Assembly (NCBI RefSeq): GCF_001620365.2
Contig: NZ_LQMT02000021.1
Coordinates: forward strand, 62,001-126,000
DNA from: Amycolatopsis keratiniphila subsp. keratiniphila
GTDB lineage: Bacteria; Actinomycetota; Actinomycetes; Mycobacteriales; Pseudonocardiaceae
Reading direction: 5' to 3'
Length of the DNA: 64,000 bases
Under the pieces are notes generated by a model. That model was not told the DNA's origin, ran no database searches, and saw nothing but the letters and a program-made list of their open reading frames with translations. Made by a program: the position numbers and the translations under genes. Below, in pieces: positions 50,365 to 59,372 of this stretch; position 1 is the first letter of the stretch; each line of letters opens with the position of its first letter.

Positions 50365-51755
50365 CGGCCGGAGGCGATGACGATCGCGGCGAGCACGGCC
50401 ATCACCAGCGGCACGACCAGCGCCGCCCGGAACCCGCCGAGCGCCGCCTCGGGCGAACCACCCGCGCCGAGGACGGCGACGTTGACGGCGGTCACCGCGG
50501 ACAGCCCGAGCGCCGCGCCGAACTGAAACGCCGTGTACAGCAGACCGCCCGCGAGCCCCTGTTCGTCTTCGGCGATCCCGTCGGTGGCGACGATCGTCAG
50601 CGGACCATAGGCGAGTGCGAAGCCGAGACCCAGGATGATCATCGAGGGGAACATCGCCGCGTACGTCCAGTCCAGGCCCAGCGGCAGGAAGAGCGCGTAG
50701 GACACGGCCGCGAGCACGAGCCCGCCGAAGATCAGCCTCGTGTTGCCGAACCTCGCCACCAGCCGCGGGGTGAGCGTCGGCGCGAGGATCGCGTCGATCC
50801 CGACCGCCAGCAGCGCCAGGCTCGTCTCCACCGTCGACCAGCCCCGCAGTTCCTGCAGGTACAGCGTGACCAGGAACTGGAACCCGAAGAACGAGCCCGC
50901 GAACAGCAGCGCGCTGACGTTCGCCCGCACCAGCGGTCCCGACTTCAGGATGCCCAGGCGCACCAGCGGTGCGGGCGAGCGGCGTTCGACGGACACGAAG
51001 GCCACCAGCGCGGCCACTCCCCCGGCGAACGAGGCGACGGTCCAGCCCCAGCCCTGCCCGGGGTGTTCCAGCCGGACCACCGCGTAGGCGATCAGCAGCA
51101 TCGCCGCCGTGACGGTGACCGCTCCGGCGAGGTCGAGACGACGCGGCCCGAGTTCCTCACGGGCGGGTTCCTTGATGAGCCAGAGCGCGGCGAGCAGGAT
51201 GACCGCGGACAGGATCACCGGCGTGAAGAACACCCAGCGCCAGTCGATCCTGGCCAGCAGGCCGCCGATGAAGAGGCCGAGCGAGAAGCCGCCCGCCCCG
51301 GTGCCGGCGTAGAACAGCAGGGCCTTGTTGCGCTTCGGGCCCTCTTCGAAGCTCGTGGTGATGATGGACAGGCCCGCCGGGGTCATGAAGGCCGCGGCGA
51401 CGCCGGTGACGAACCGGGCGAGCAGCAGCATCCAGCCTTCGGTGGCGAAGCCGCCCAACCCGGAGAAGACGAGGAACACCACCAGCCAGCCGACGAACAT
51501 GCGGCGGCGGCCGTACAGGTCGGCGGCGCGCCCGCCCAGCAGCATGAACCCGCCGTAGCCGAGCACGTAGGCGCTCACCACGCCGCTCAGCGTCGCGGTC
51601 GACAGGCCGAGTTCGGCCCGGATGGACGGCAGCGCCACGTTCAGCATCGCGACGTCGATGCCCTCCAGGAAGATGGCGCCGCACAGCACTACGAGCACGC
51701 CCCAGGCCCGCCCGCCCATCCGGTCGGCGCGCGGAAGCGTTTGCGAGTTGCTCAA
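50304..51755 (-). CDS. DHA2-type MFS drug exporter
   Basis: The 483-residue protein has about fourteen membrane helices and the EmrB/QacA motifs: FLEGIDVAMLNVALPSI (motif D1), RAADLYGRRRMFVGWLVVFL (motif A region) and RFVTGVAAAFMTPAGLSII. It would export toxic compounds by proton antiport. The start is taken at TTG 51755 (MSNSQTLPRADRM) because GGGAG lies 7 nt upstream; an in-frame ATG at 51797 lacks a signal. It is divergent from an HxlR regulator, the usual partner arrangement for such exporters. Confidence 0.88.
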   Translation of the reverse strand: MSNSQTLPRADRMGGRAWGVLVVLCGAIFLEGIDVAMLNVALPSIRAELGLSTATLSGVVSAYVLGYGGFMLLGGRAADLYGRRRMFVGWLVVFLVFSGLGGFATEGWMLLLARFVTGVAAAFMTPAGLSIITTSFEEGPKRNKALLFYAGTGAGGFSLGLFIGGLLARIDWRWVFFTPVILSAVILLAALWLIKEPAREELGPRRLDLAGAVTVTAAMLLIAYAVVRLEHPGQGWGWTVASFAGGVAALVAFVSVERRSPAPLVRLGILKSGPLVRANVSALLFAGSFFGFQFLVTLYLQELRGWSTVETSLALLAVGIDAILAPTLTPRLVARFGNTRLIFGGLVLAAVSYALFLPLGLDWTYAAMFPSMIILGLGFALAYGPLTIVATDGIAEDEQGLAGGLLYTAFQFGAALGLSAVTAVNVAVLGAGGSPEAALGGFRAALVVPLVMAVLAAIVIASGRQRVSAKEARLASEEAIPAS

Positions 51756-51867
51756 GATCGGATCTCCCTCGGTGAACGGGAACCGACGGTTACTCATCGG
51801 CCGGTCGGTTCCCTCTTGTAACCAAGGGGATCTTCCGTCACCATCGATGACCATGGAAGAAGGCACT

Positions 51868-52275
51868 TTGAACTCACCTAGTCGTTGTGAACTCACCGAG
51901 GAGGACTACGAGGCCTTCCAGTGGGACACGCGCGAGGACTGCGAGGTCCGCCAGATCCTGGACCGGGTGGCGGACAAGTGGTCGCTCCTGGTGATCGCCC
52001 TGCTGGACCGCAACACCCTGCGGTTCACCGAGCTCAAGTACAAGATCGACGGCATCAGCCAGCGCATGCTCACCACCACGCTGCGGCATCTGGAACGCGA
52101 CGGGCTGGTGAGCCGGACCGTCTATCCGGTGGTTCCGCCCCGGGTCGAGTACGCGCTGACGCCGCTGGGCATGACGCTGCACAAGACCATCCAGTCGCTG
52201 GTCACCTGGACCGAGGACCACCAGAGCGAAATCGCCCTCGCGCGCGCCCAGTACGACAAACGCGTCACCGCCTAG
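51868..52275 (+). CDS. HxlR-family transcriptional regulator
   Basis: The protein of about 135 residues has the HxlR winged helix: DCEVRQILDRVADKWSLLVI with the conserved cysteine near the helix start, GISQRMLTTTLRHLERDGL as recognition helix, and the wing TVYPVVPPRVEYALTPLG. HxlR members often respond to aldehydes or electrophiles and repress divergent exporters. TTG 51868 has AAGG 5 nt upstream; ATG 51853 and 51847 in the same frame are alternatives. It is followed 8 bp later by the ROK-like gene. Confidence 0.87.
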   Translation: MNSPSRCELTEEDYEAFQWDTREDCEVRQILDRVADKWSLLVIALLDRNTLRFTELKYKIDGISQRMLTTTLRHLERDGLVSRTVYPVVPPRVEYALTPLGMTLHKTIQSLVTWTEDHQSEIALARAQYDKRVTA

Positions 52276-52283
52276 GGAGTCGC

Positions 52284-53258
52284 ATGGCCAGGCTGTCCGG
52301 AGGGGATCCGTCACTGCTGCGGCGGCTCAACGCCATCGCCGTCCTGCGCGCGCTGTACGCGGCCGAGGAGCTCACCCTCGCGGAACTGGTCAAGGCGAGC
52401 GAGGTCTCCCGGCCGACCGTCGAGGAGATCGCCGCGGACCTCGGCGAACAGGGCCTGGTCGAGGAGGTCCCGCTCTCCCCCGGCGCGCCGCGGCCGCGGG
52501 GCAGACCCGCCAAGCGGTACCGGTTCCGCCAGGAGTCCGGGCACGTCGCCGGCCTCGAGATCGGCCCGCATCAGGCGTTGTGCCTGGTCGCCGACCTGCG
52601 GGGCGACGTCGTCGGGCGGGCGAGGGCCGGGCTCACCCCGGAAACGGCCGCCGCCGACCGGCTCGGCGCCGCGCACCGGGTGCTCGGCGCGGCCGCCGAA
52701 GGCCATGCCAACCTGCGGGTGCTCGGCGTCGGCACCACCGGTGTGGTGTCCGGCGGCAAGGTCGTCCACAACTACCGGCTGCCCGGCTGGACCGGCGTCG
52801 ACCTGCCCGTGGAGTTCGGCGGCGGCTGTCCGGTGCTGGCAGGCAACGACACCGAGCTCGCGACGCTGGCCGAGCACTGGCGCGGCGCCGCGCACGGCCT
52901 CGACGACGTCGTCTACGTACGGGCCGGGCCCGCCGTTTCGCTGGGCCTGCTGCTCGGCGGGAAGCTCCACGCGGGCCACCACGGGGCGGCGGGCGAGATC
53001 GGCGCCCTGCGGCAGGCGGGCGGATTCGTCGAGCTCGTCGCCGCCACGATCATCGCCGTCGACCCGCAGTTGGTGGTGATCGACGGCGCCGAGGACCCGC
53101 TGACGGTGCCGCTGCGCGCCGAACTGGCCCGCCTGGCGCTGTTCCCGGTGCGCGTCGAAACGTCGGCGCTCGGCGAGGACGCGGTCGCGCTCGGCGCGGT
53201 CCGGCTGGCGCTGAGCCGGGTCGAGCGCGAACTGTTCAGCGTCGCGGACGTCGCCTGA
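52284..53258 (+). CDS. ROK-family-like regulator lacking the zinc motif
   Basis: The 324-residue protein has an N-terminal winged helix (LTLAELVKASEVSRPTVEEI) and a C-terminal ASKHA/ROK domain with VAGLEIGPHQALCLVADLRG, VLGVGTTGVVSGGKVV, and the ND motif AGNDTELATLAEH. The usual ROK signature after HAGHHGAAGEIG, the CxCGxxGC zinc loop, is absent: the chain runs on directly as ALRQAGGFVELVAATII. The domain is therefore shortened and probably does not phosphorylate sugar; it may still sense one. GGGAG precedes ATG 52284. It overlaps the convergent permease gene by 23 bp. Confidence 0.78.
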   Translation: MARLSGGDPSLLRRLNAIAVLRALYAAEELTLAELVKASEVSRPTVEEIAADLGEQGLVEEVPLSPGAPRPRGRPAKRYRFRQESGHVAGLEIGPHQALCLVADLRGDVVGRARAGLTPETAAADRLGAAHRVLGAAAEGHANLRVLGVGTTGVVSGGKVVHNYRLPGWTGVDLPVEFGGGCPVLAGNDTELATLAEHWRGAAHGLDDVVYVRAGPAVSLGLLLGGKLHAGHHGAAGEIGALRQAGGFVELVAATIIAVDPQLVVIDGAEDPLTVPLRAELARLALFPVRVETSALGEDAVALGAVRLALSRVERELFSVADVA

Positions 53259-54624
53259 GCAGGCTGATCACCACGATCAGCACGGCCACCGCGCCACTGG
53301 TGAACAGCTGCGTCCGCGCGTCGGCGTCCGTCCACATGAGAACGAGGACACCCGCCATCGCGAGCAGCGCGACCCAGCTGAGCCACGGGAAACCCCACAT
53401 CCGCACCGGCAGGTCGGCGGCCGTGCCGTCGCGTTCCGCCGCCTTCCGCAGCCGCAGCTGGGAAACGGCGACGAAGATCCAGACCAGCAGGATGTTCGCC
53501 CCGATGGCGTTGAGCAGGAACGGAAGCACGTGTTCGGGGGCGAGGAAGTTCAGCAGCACGGCCACGAAACCGAAGGCCACCGACGCGAGCACCGCCGTCC
53601 GCGGGACGCCCGCGCCGGACAGTTTCAGCATCGCGCGCGGCGCTTCACCGCGTTCGGCCAAGGAGAACACCATCCGCGAGGCACCGTAGAGGTTCGCGTT
53701 GAGCGCCGAGAGCAACGAGGTCAGCACGACGAAACTCATCAGCAGCGCCGCCGACGGCACCCCGACCTTCTCCAGGATGGTGACGAAGGGGCTGGTGTTG
53801 GCCGAAGCGGATTCCCATGGCAGCAACAGCACCATCAGCGCCACGGAACCGATGTAGAACAACAGCAGCCGCACGATGACCGTGCGCGTGGTGCGGCGGA
53901 TCGAACCCGCCGGGTCGTCGGACTCCGCCGCCGCGATGGTCACCAGTTCCATGCCGCCGAAGGAGAACGCGACCGCGAGCAGGCCGGTCAGCACCCCTTG
54001 AAGGCCGTTGGGCAGGAAACCGCCGTGTCCGGTGAGATTGCTCAGCCCGACCGGCGTCGTGCCCGGCAGGATCCCGAACACCGCGAGGGTGCCGAGCACG
54101 AGGAACGCGACCACGGCGGTCACCTTGATCGCGCCGAACCAGAACTCGAATTCCCCGAACGAGCGCACGGCGAACAGGTTCACCACGGTCAGCACCGCCA
54201 TGAACAGCAGCACCCACGTCCATTGTGGAACCTGGGGCAGCAGCTCGTTCGCGATCGCCGCGGCCGCGGTCGCCTCGGCGGCCACCACGACCACCAGCAG
54301 CGACCAGTACAGCCAGCCGACGGTGAACCCGGCCCAGCGGCCGAGCGCCTTCTCCGCGTACACCGAGAACGAGCCGCTGCTCGGCTCGGCGGCCGCCATC
54401 TCGCCCAGCATGCGCATCACGAGCACCATGAGCAGGCCCGCGACCACATAGGACAGCAGGATGCCGGGGCCCGCGGTCTTGATCCCCGCGCCGGTGCCGA
54501 CGAACAGCCCGGCGCCGATCGCCCCGCTGATGGCCAGCATGGTGACGTGCCGCCGCCGGAACCCGTTTCCGAGCGATTTCGTCTCGATCGCGGTCACGGG
54601 TTCGGCGGGACCTGGTGCGGGCAT
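53236..54624 (-). CDS. Amino-acid permease (AAT/GABA permease family)
   Basis: The 462-residue protein has twelve helices and the APC-superfamily first-helix motif MLAISGAIGAGLFVGTG, followed by GPGILLSYVVAGLLM and EMAAAEPSSGSFSVYAEKAL. This pattern matches the AAT/GabP branch. It begins 32 bp after the PLP-decarboxylase gene, suggesting uptake of the amino acid to be decarboxylated or exchange with its amine. Substrate unknown. ATG 54624 is preferred over a start 12 codons upstream. Confidence 0.88.
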   Translation of the reverse strand: MPAPGPAEPVTAIETKSLGNGFRRRHVTMLAISGAIGAGLFVGTGAGIKTAGPGILLSYVVAGLLMVLVMRMLGEMAAAEPSSGSFSVYAEKALGRWAGFTVGWLYWSLLVVVVAAEATAAAAIANELLPQVPQWTWVLLFMAVLTVVNLFAVRSFGEFEFWFGAIKVTAVVAFLVLGTLAVFGILPGTTPVGLSNLTGHGGFLPNGLQGVLTGLLAVAFSFGGMELVTIAAAESDDPAGSIRRTTRTVIVRLLLFYIGSVALMVLLLPWESASANTSPFVTILEKVGVPSAALLMSFVVLTSLLSALNANLYGASRMVFSLAERGEAPRAMLKLSGAGVPRTAVLASVAFGFVAVLLNFLAPEHVLPFLLNAIGANILLVWIFVAVSQLRLRKAAERDGTAADLPVRMWGFPWLSWVALLAMAGVLVLMWTDADARTQLFTSGAVAVLIVVISLLRRRPRR

Positions 54625-54656
54625 GGCGGATCCATTCGTCTGCGGTACTGGCGAGC

Positions 54657-56021
54657 TCAACCGCGGGACAACTCTTCCAGCCGCTCGTGCAGCCGGTCGA
54701 CGTGGTCCTCGCTTTCGGGCTTCATCAGCACGCTACGCAGGATCCTCGCGCCGTCCGCATCCGCGTCGACCCCGGTGTGACGCAGACCGAACTGCGCCTC
54801 GCCGATCCGCAGCGTGCTGAGGAAGACCGGCTCCCTGGCAGCCGCCATTCCGGTGCGCAGGATCCGCGCGCTCTCCTCGTCGATCTTCGACAGCGAAAGC
54901 GGCTCCGTGCGGGGGAAGTAGGTGACGATGTCGAGTTCCGGTGGCTGGTACAGGTCGAACCGCTCGGAGTCTTCCAGCAGCTTCGCCCACCGCAACGCCG
55001 CGCGGCGCCCGGCCGCGAGCACCTTGCCCAGCCCGTCGGGGGTGGGCGGCAGGACGCGGAAGGTGAGCCACAACGCGGCGGCGGCCGCGCCCGCCCGGGA
55101 GCATTCGAGGCTGATCTCGCCGAGATGCAGCTCTTCCGAGGTGAAGTAGGTGTACGGCGAATCGTGCAGGAAGAACCGGCCCACCGCGGGGTCGGAGAAC
55201 AGCACCGCGCCGCAGCCGTAGGGCTGGAGGCCGTGCTTGTGCGGGTCGATGACGATCGAGTCGGCCTCGGCGATGGCGTGCCACGGGGCTTCGGGCAGCC
55301 CCTCCGGACCGTCCAAACCGGACAGAATCCGGAAGAATCCCCCGTAGGCGGCGTCGACGTGCACCCGGACGCCGTAGCGCTCGCGCAGCGCCAGCGCCTC
55401 GTGGATCGGCTCCACCGTGCCGAGCGCGGTCGTCCCGGCGGTGAGGACGACGGTGCCGATCTTCCCGGTGCGCAGCAGGTCTTCGAGCGCGTCGAGGTCC
55501 ATCGCGCCGCGCGCGTCGACGGGCACCGTATGCCCCTCGACGCCGAGGACGCCGCACATCCGGCCGTGCGTGTAGTGCGCCTCGGCGCTGTACGCGATGC
55601 CCTTGCCGGGATGCGTTTCCCGCGCGACGAACAGCGCCTCGAGGTTCGCGATCGTGCCGCTGGTGGTCAGATGCCCCAGGTGCTCCGCGTAGCCGAACAT
55701 CGTGGCCAGTGCCTGGACGACCTCGCGTTCCATCTCGGCCGTCGCGGGGCCGCCGTCGAGCGCGTGGTTGTTGGGGTTGACCAGCATCGCGGTCAGGTAG
55801 CCGACCACGGCGGCCGGATGCGGCGGTTTGAGCATCTGGCCGGCGTAGGACGGGTGGAAGAACGGGTAGTTGTCCTTCAACCGCTCGGTGAGCTCCTCGA
55901 ACGCCGTCTCGAACCGCCCGTCGGAGATCTCCAGCGACGGATGCGGCCGGACCGGGGTGAACGTCTCCGTCCACGCCTCGTTCGACGTCAACGCCTGACC
56001 GAGCCAGTACCGGAAGTCCAT
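54657..56021 (-). CDS. PLP-dependent group II amino-acid decarboxylase
   Basis: The 454-residue enzyme belongs to the aromatic-L-amino-acid/glutamate decarboxylase superfamily. The PLP ring is held by Asp223 in VHVDAAYGG, the Schiff-base lysine is Lys262 in [12 protein letters not shown], and the substrate region [14 protein letters not shown] is typical. The product would be an amine plus CO2. Substrate preference (tyrosine, tryptophan, glutamate or another) cannot be read from the sequence. It lies between a MarR gene and an amino-acid permease gene in one leftward operon. ATG 56021 begins the conserved [11 protein letters not shown]. Confidence 0.9.
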   Translation of the reverse strand: MDFRYWLGQALTSNEAWTETFTPVRPHPSLEISDGRFETAFEELTERLKDNYPFFHPSYAGQMLKPPHPAAVVGYLTAMLVNPNNHALDGGPATAEMEREVVQALATMFGYAEHLGHLTTSGTIANLEALFVARETHPGKGIAYSAEAHYTHGRMCGVLGVEGHTVPVDARGAMDLDALEDLLRTGKIGTVVLTAGTTALGTVEPIHEALALRERYGVRVHVDAAYGGFFRILSGLDGPEGLPEAPWHAIAEADSIVIDPHKHGLQPYGCGAVLFSDPAVGRFFLHDSPYTYFTSEELHLGEISLECSRAGAAAAALWLTFRVLPPTPDGLGKVLAAGRRAALRWAKLLEDSERFDLYQPPELDIVTYFPRTEPLSLSKIDEESARILRTGMAAAREPVFLSTLRIGEAQFGLRHTGVDADADGARILRSVLMKPESEDHVDRLHERLEELSRG

Positions 56022-56100
56022 CAAGGGCGCCCTTCGCTTCGTTCGGCTCCAAAAAACGTAGGAGTCGCCGGAGGTCCCGCGCAACCGTCTTCGGTAGGGG

Positions 56101-56634
56101 TCAGCTCCCCCGGGTCCGCCGCTCCTCGCCCTTCTCCTCCAGCTGCCGGACGATCTCCCTCAACGAAGCGGCCAGCTCGGTGCACTTCTCGGAGCTGAGC
56201 CGTCCGGTGACGAACGCTTCCTCCTGGTTGAACTCCGGGAAGAGCTCCCGCATCAGCCGCTCACCCTCCGGGGTCAGCGCGAGCAGCACCAGCCGTCCGT
56301 CGACGGGGTGTTTGCGCCGGGTGACCAGGCCGTGCGCCTCCAGGGTCTTCATCACCCCGGTCAGCGTCCCCTTGGTGATCCCGGATTCCGCGGCGACGTG
56401 CCTGGTCTCCTTCTCGCCGAAGATCCAAACCACCCAGAGCACCACGAACGCGGTCCAGGTGAGGCCCGCGGTGCGCAGTACCGAGTTCTCGAAGTGCAAC
56501 CGGACCGCGGTCGCGGCGCGGTGGAGGTTGGCCACCGCCTCCATCCGCTCCCACAGCAGCGGGATACCGCCCAGTTTGGCCCGGACGGCGTTCTCGGTCT
56601 CGGCCAGCGTGTGATACCCGGTCAACAGCCACAT
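56101..56634 (-). CDS. MarR-family transcriptional regulator
   Basis: The protein of about 177 residues has a MarR core: LHRAATAVRLHFENSVLRTA, LTWTAFVVLWVVWIFGE, the recognition helix ESGITKGTLTGVMKTLEAHG, and the wing TRRKHPVDGRLVLLALTPEG with the conserved D-R-L-V. It precedes the decarboxylase/permease genes by 79 bp on the same strand, which suggests control of that operon. The start is uncertain: ATG 56634 is used here, with GTG 56670 also open. Confidence 0.88.
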   Translation of the reverse strand: MWLLTGYHTLAETENAVRAKLGGIPLLWERMEAVANLHRAATAVRLHFENSVLRTAGLTWTAFVVLWVVWIFGEKETRHVAAESGITKGTLTGVMKTLEAHGLVTRRKHPVDGRLVLLALTPEGERLMRELFPEFNQEEAFVTGRLSSEKCTELAASLREIVRQLEEKGEERRTRGS

Positions 56635-56748
56635 CCTCACCGGCCCCGGAGGCACCAGCCCGGTGGGCACGCACCCCCGCGCACCCGCTCCGCAGATCGT
56701 ATGCGGAACGGGCGGGAGTCCACAGTGGTCTTTCCGGGTTGCTCTTCG

Positions 56749-57009
56749 CTAAGCGGCGGGCGCCAAGGGCTCCAGCAGATCCTGTCCTGTTTCGGACAAT
56801 TCCGCGGGTACCCGGCTGCCGGGAACTCCGCCGGGGGTCCGGATCAGCCCGGCGTGGGCCAGGCGGTGGGCCGTGCTCTGGTCACTGCACGGCAGGCCGT
56901 CGACGTAGAGATCGGGCTCCAGGCTGACGGTGATCTCGGCTCTGCCCTGTGCCACGGCTCGCAGCATGGCCAGTGCTCGCGCTGACCAGCCTTCGGTGTG
57001 TTCGGTCAT
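56749..57009 (-). CDS. Small hypothetical protein, possible winged-helix-like
   Basis: The 86-residue protein reads GWSARALAMLRAVAQGRAEI, then CEPD-like SLEPDLYVDGLPCSDQSTAH and RLAHAGLIRTPG. The helix-helix-wing spacing (AHRLAHAGLI) resembles a small winged helix, but there is no firm family match. No neighbour suggests a role; it lies alone between the MarR gene and ligD-pol. ATG 57009. Confidence 0.62.
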   Translation of the reverse strand: MTEHTEGWSARALAMLRAVAQGRAEITVSLEPDLYVDGLPCSDQSTAHRLAHAGLIRTPGGVPGSRVPAELSETGQDLLEPLAPAA

Positions 57010-57069
57010 TCGGGGTCACTCCTCTGACCTGAGGTTTTCCCGGCGGCCGCGGTTCAAACATGAGCCCGG

Positions 57070-57987
57070 TCACCGTTGGGGAACGGCCGCGCGGTGCTCG
57101 GCGATGTCCCCGAACAGGTCACCCATCTCCTCGACGCGCTCGAGCACCTGCTCGGCGGTGAACAGCAGGTCGGCGGCCTTGCGGCAGGCCTCGACCTCCT
57201 CCCAGGTCACCGGCGTGGAGACGGTCGGGACGGCGCGGCCGCGCAGCGAGTACGGCGCGATGGTGGTCTTGGCGGTGTTGTTCTGGCTCCAATCGATGAA
57301 CACGCGGCCGGGACGGATGGCCTTCGTCATCTTGGCGACGATGGTTTCCGGTGACCGGCGCGCGAGTTCCTCCGCGACGGCCTTGGCGTACTCGGAGGTG
57401 CGTTCGTCGGAGCGCGTGCGCACCGGGCAGTACAACTGCATTCCCTTGTTGCCGCTGGTCTTCGCGTACACGGTGAGACCGTCTCCGATGAGCAGGTCGC
57501 TGAGCGTCTCGGCCACCCGGCAGCAGTCGACGACGTCCGCGGGCGGCCCGGGATCGAGGTCGAACACCAGCAGATCGGGTGATTTCCGCGCGCCGCGCGC
57601 ACCGACCGTCCACTGTGGAACATGCAGTTCCAGCGCGGCGAGATTGGCCGCCCACATCAGCGTCGGGAGATCGCCGACGACCGGGTAGTCGAGCGTCTCC
57701 TCCCCGCCCCGGCGGCCGCGGTTGGTGAGCCGCGCGGTGCGCACCCAGTCGGGCGCGTGCCGGGAAACGTTCTTCTCGTAGAACGGTTCGCCGTCGACCC
57801 CGTCGGGGAACCGGCGGAAGGTGGCGGCGCGATCGCGCAGATGCGGGAGCATCACCGGGGCTATCCGGCGGTAGTAGTCGAGGACCTCGCGTTTGGTGAA
57901 CCCGTGCGCGGGATAGAGCACCTTGTCCAGATTGGACAGCCCCAGCCGCCGCCCCTCGACCTCGACCGTTATCCGCTCCTCAGGCAC
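57070..57987 (-). CDS. ligD: LigD-type DNA polymerase (prim-pol) domain protein
   Basis: The 305-residue protein is the stand-alone archaeo-eukaryotic primase-like polymerase domain of bacterial non-homologous end joining. It has LGLSNLDKVLYPAHGFTKR at the start, FYEKNVSRHAPDW, the metal-binding DxD in VFDLDPGPPADVVD, and KTSGNKGMQLYCPV. It adds nucleotides, often ribonucleotides, at broken ends. GTG 57987 starts the conserved region; upstream codons overlap the divergent ligase promoter. Its partner ligase domain is encoded as a separate divergent gene 46 bp away. No Ku gene is in the window. Confidence 0.93.
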   Translation of the reverse strand: MPEERITVEVEGRRLGLSNLDKVLYPAHGFTKREVLDYYRRIAPVMLPHLRDRAATFRRFPDGVDGEPFYEKNVSRHAPDWVRTARLTNRGRRGGEETLDYPVVGDLPTLMWAANLAALELHVPQWTVGARGARKSPDLLVFDLDPGPPADVVDCCRVAETLSDLLIGDGLTVYAKTSGNKGMQLYCPVRTRSDERTSEYAKAVAEELARRSPETIVAKMTKAIRPGRVFIDWSQNNTAKTTIAPYSLRGRAVPTVSTPVTWEEVEACRKAADLLFTAEQVLERVEEMGDLFGDIAEHRAAVPQR

Positions 57988-58033
57988 CCTTCGACGATAG
58001 ATCACCGGCGGGGTTTCCGGGGTACCGTGAGGC

Positions 58034-58999
58034 ATGAGCACCGTGCCGGACGCGATCGCCCCGATGCTGGCGACCGACGGCGACCTGCCCATCGGCGGGT
58101 GGGGGTACGAATACAAATGGGACGGCTACCGCTGCTGCCTGCGTGTCGCGCGCGACGGCGAAACGCGCCTGACCAGCCGCCGCGGGCTCGACATCACGGC
58201 GACGTACCCGGACGTCACCGGCGAAGCACTCGATGGACGCGAAGCCGTCCTCGACGGCGAGATCGTCGTGCTCGACGAGCAGGGGCGGCCCAGCTTCCCG
58301 CTGCTCCAGACCCGGCACCTGCGCACGCCGGACGCGTCGCTGCTGGAACGCAGCCCGGTGCACTTCTTCGCCTTCGACGTGCTGCTTCTCGACGGCGACG
58401 TCCTGCTCGACGAGCCGTACGAGGCCAGGCGCGAGGTGCTGACGTCCTTGGGCGCCGGCGGCCGCATCGCCATCCCACCGGGGTACACCGACGAGGACAT
58501 CTCGCCCGATCAGCTGCTCGACGTCGTCCGGCAGCACGGGCTCGAAGGCTTGATCGCGAAGAAGCTCGACAGCCGGTACTACCCCGGCAAGCGGACACGG
58601 CAGTGGGTCAAACGGGCGCTCTGGCACACCCAGGAGGTCGTGGTCGGCGGCTGGCGGCCCGGCGACGGACGGCGCTCGGGGACGCTCGGCGCGTTGCTGC
58701 TCGGCGCCCACGACGAAGCCGGGGACCTGCGCTACATCGGCGACGTCGGGACCGGGTTCACCGACAAGGTCCTCGAAGACCTGCATGCCCGGCTCACCCC
58801 GCTGGAGCGGAAGAAGCCTCCCTTCGCTTCGGAGGTCCCGCGCGATCGGGCGCGGCGGGTGCACTGGGTGGAGCCGGAGCTCGTCGGCGAGGTCGTGCAC
58901 CGGAACTGGACGCCGGACGGCCGTCTGCGGCATACGACCTGGCGGGGTTTGCGGGCGGACAAGACGCCTGAGGACGTCAAGCTTCCCTCCGCTGGGTGA
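58034..58999 (+). CDS. ATP-dependent DNA ligase, LigD ligase domain type
   Basis: The 321-residue enzyme seals nicks in the non-homologous end-joining pathway. The adenylated lysine is Lys28 in YEYKWDGYR (motif I). Other nucleotidyltransferase motifs are FDVLLLDGD, the motif IV region LEGLIAKKLDS, and motif V QWVKRALWHTQEVVVGG, followed by an OB domain (GDVGTGFTDKVLEDLHARL). It lacks polymerase and phosphoesterase domains. Divergent from the LigD-polymerase gene. Its 3' end overlaps the convergent VOC gene by 23 bp. Confidence 0.94.
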   Translation: MSTVPDAIAPMLATDGDLPIGGWGYEYKWDGYRCCLRVARDGETRLTSRRGLDITATYPDVTGEALDGREAVLDGEIVVLDEQGRPSFPLLQTRHLRTPDASLLERSPVHFFAFDVLLLDGDVLLDEPYEARREVLTSLGAGGRIAIPPGYTDEDISPDQLLDVVRQHGLEGLIAKKLDSRYYPGKRTRQWVKRALWHTQEVVVGGWRPGDGRRSGTLGALLLGAHDEAGDLRYIGDVGTGFTDKVLEDLHARLTPLERKKPPFASEVPRDRARRVHWVEPELVGEVVHRNWTPDGRLRHTTWRGLRADKTPEDVKLPSAG

Positions 59000-59372
59000 A
59001 GCGCAGCAGATTGCCGGAGGGGTCGAGGAACGCGCAATCACGTACTCCGCCGGGCCGGTCGATCGGTTCCTGCATCACTTCCGCACCCGCGGCCTCGATG
59101 CGCTCGAAGGTGTCGTCGCAGTCGTCGGTCGCGAAGACGAGTCGGTTCAACAAGGCCTTGGACATCAGTTCCTCGATCGCGGACCGGTCGGCCGGTGAGG
59201 CACCGCGGTCCGCGTCAGGTGGTTCGAGGACGATCCGCACGTCCGGCTGCGAAGGCGGGCCGACGCTCACCGGGCCGTCACTCCACACGGTGAAACCGAG
59301 CACGTCACGGTAGAAACCGAGCGCGCTGCCGAGATCGTGGACGGCGAGCGTGCACGAGAAGAACCGGATCAT
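58977..59372 (-). CDS. VOC-family (glyoxalase-like) protein
   Basis: The 131-residue protein has two beta-alpha-beta-beta-beta units of the vicinal-oxygen-chelate fold: FFSCTLAVHDLGSALGFYRD at the start and RLVFATDDCDDTFERIEAAG in the second half, ending FLDPSGNLLRFTQR. Metal residues of a true glyoxalase were not assigned. Its ATG overlaps the stop of the ECF41 sigma gene by 4 bp, so the two are translationally coupled and probably functionally linked. Confidence 0.9.
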   Translation of the reverse strand: MIRFFSCTLAVHDLGSALGFYRDVLGFTVWSDGPVSVGPPSQPDVRIVLEPPDADRGASPADRSAIEELMSKALLNRLVFATDDCDDTFERIEAAGAEVMQEPIDRPGGVRDCAFLDPSGNLLRFTQRREA

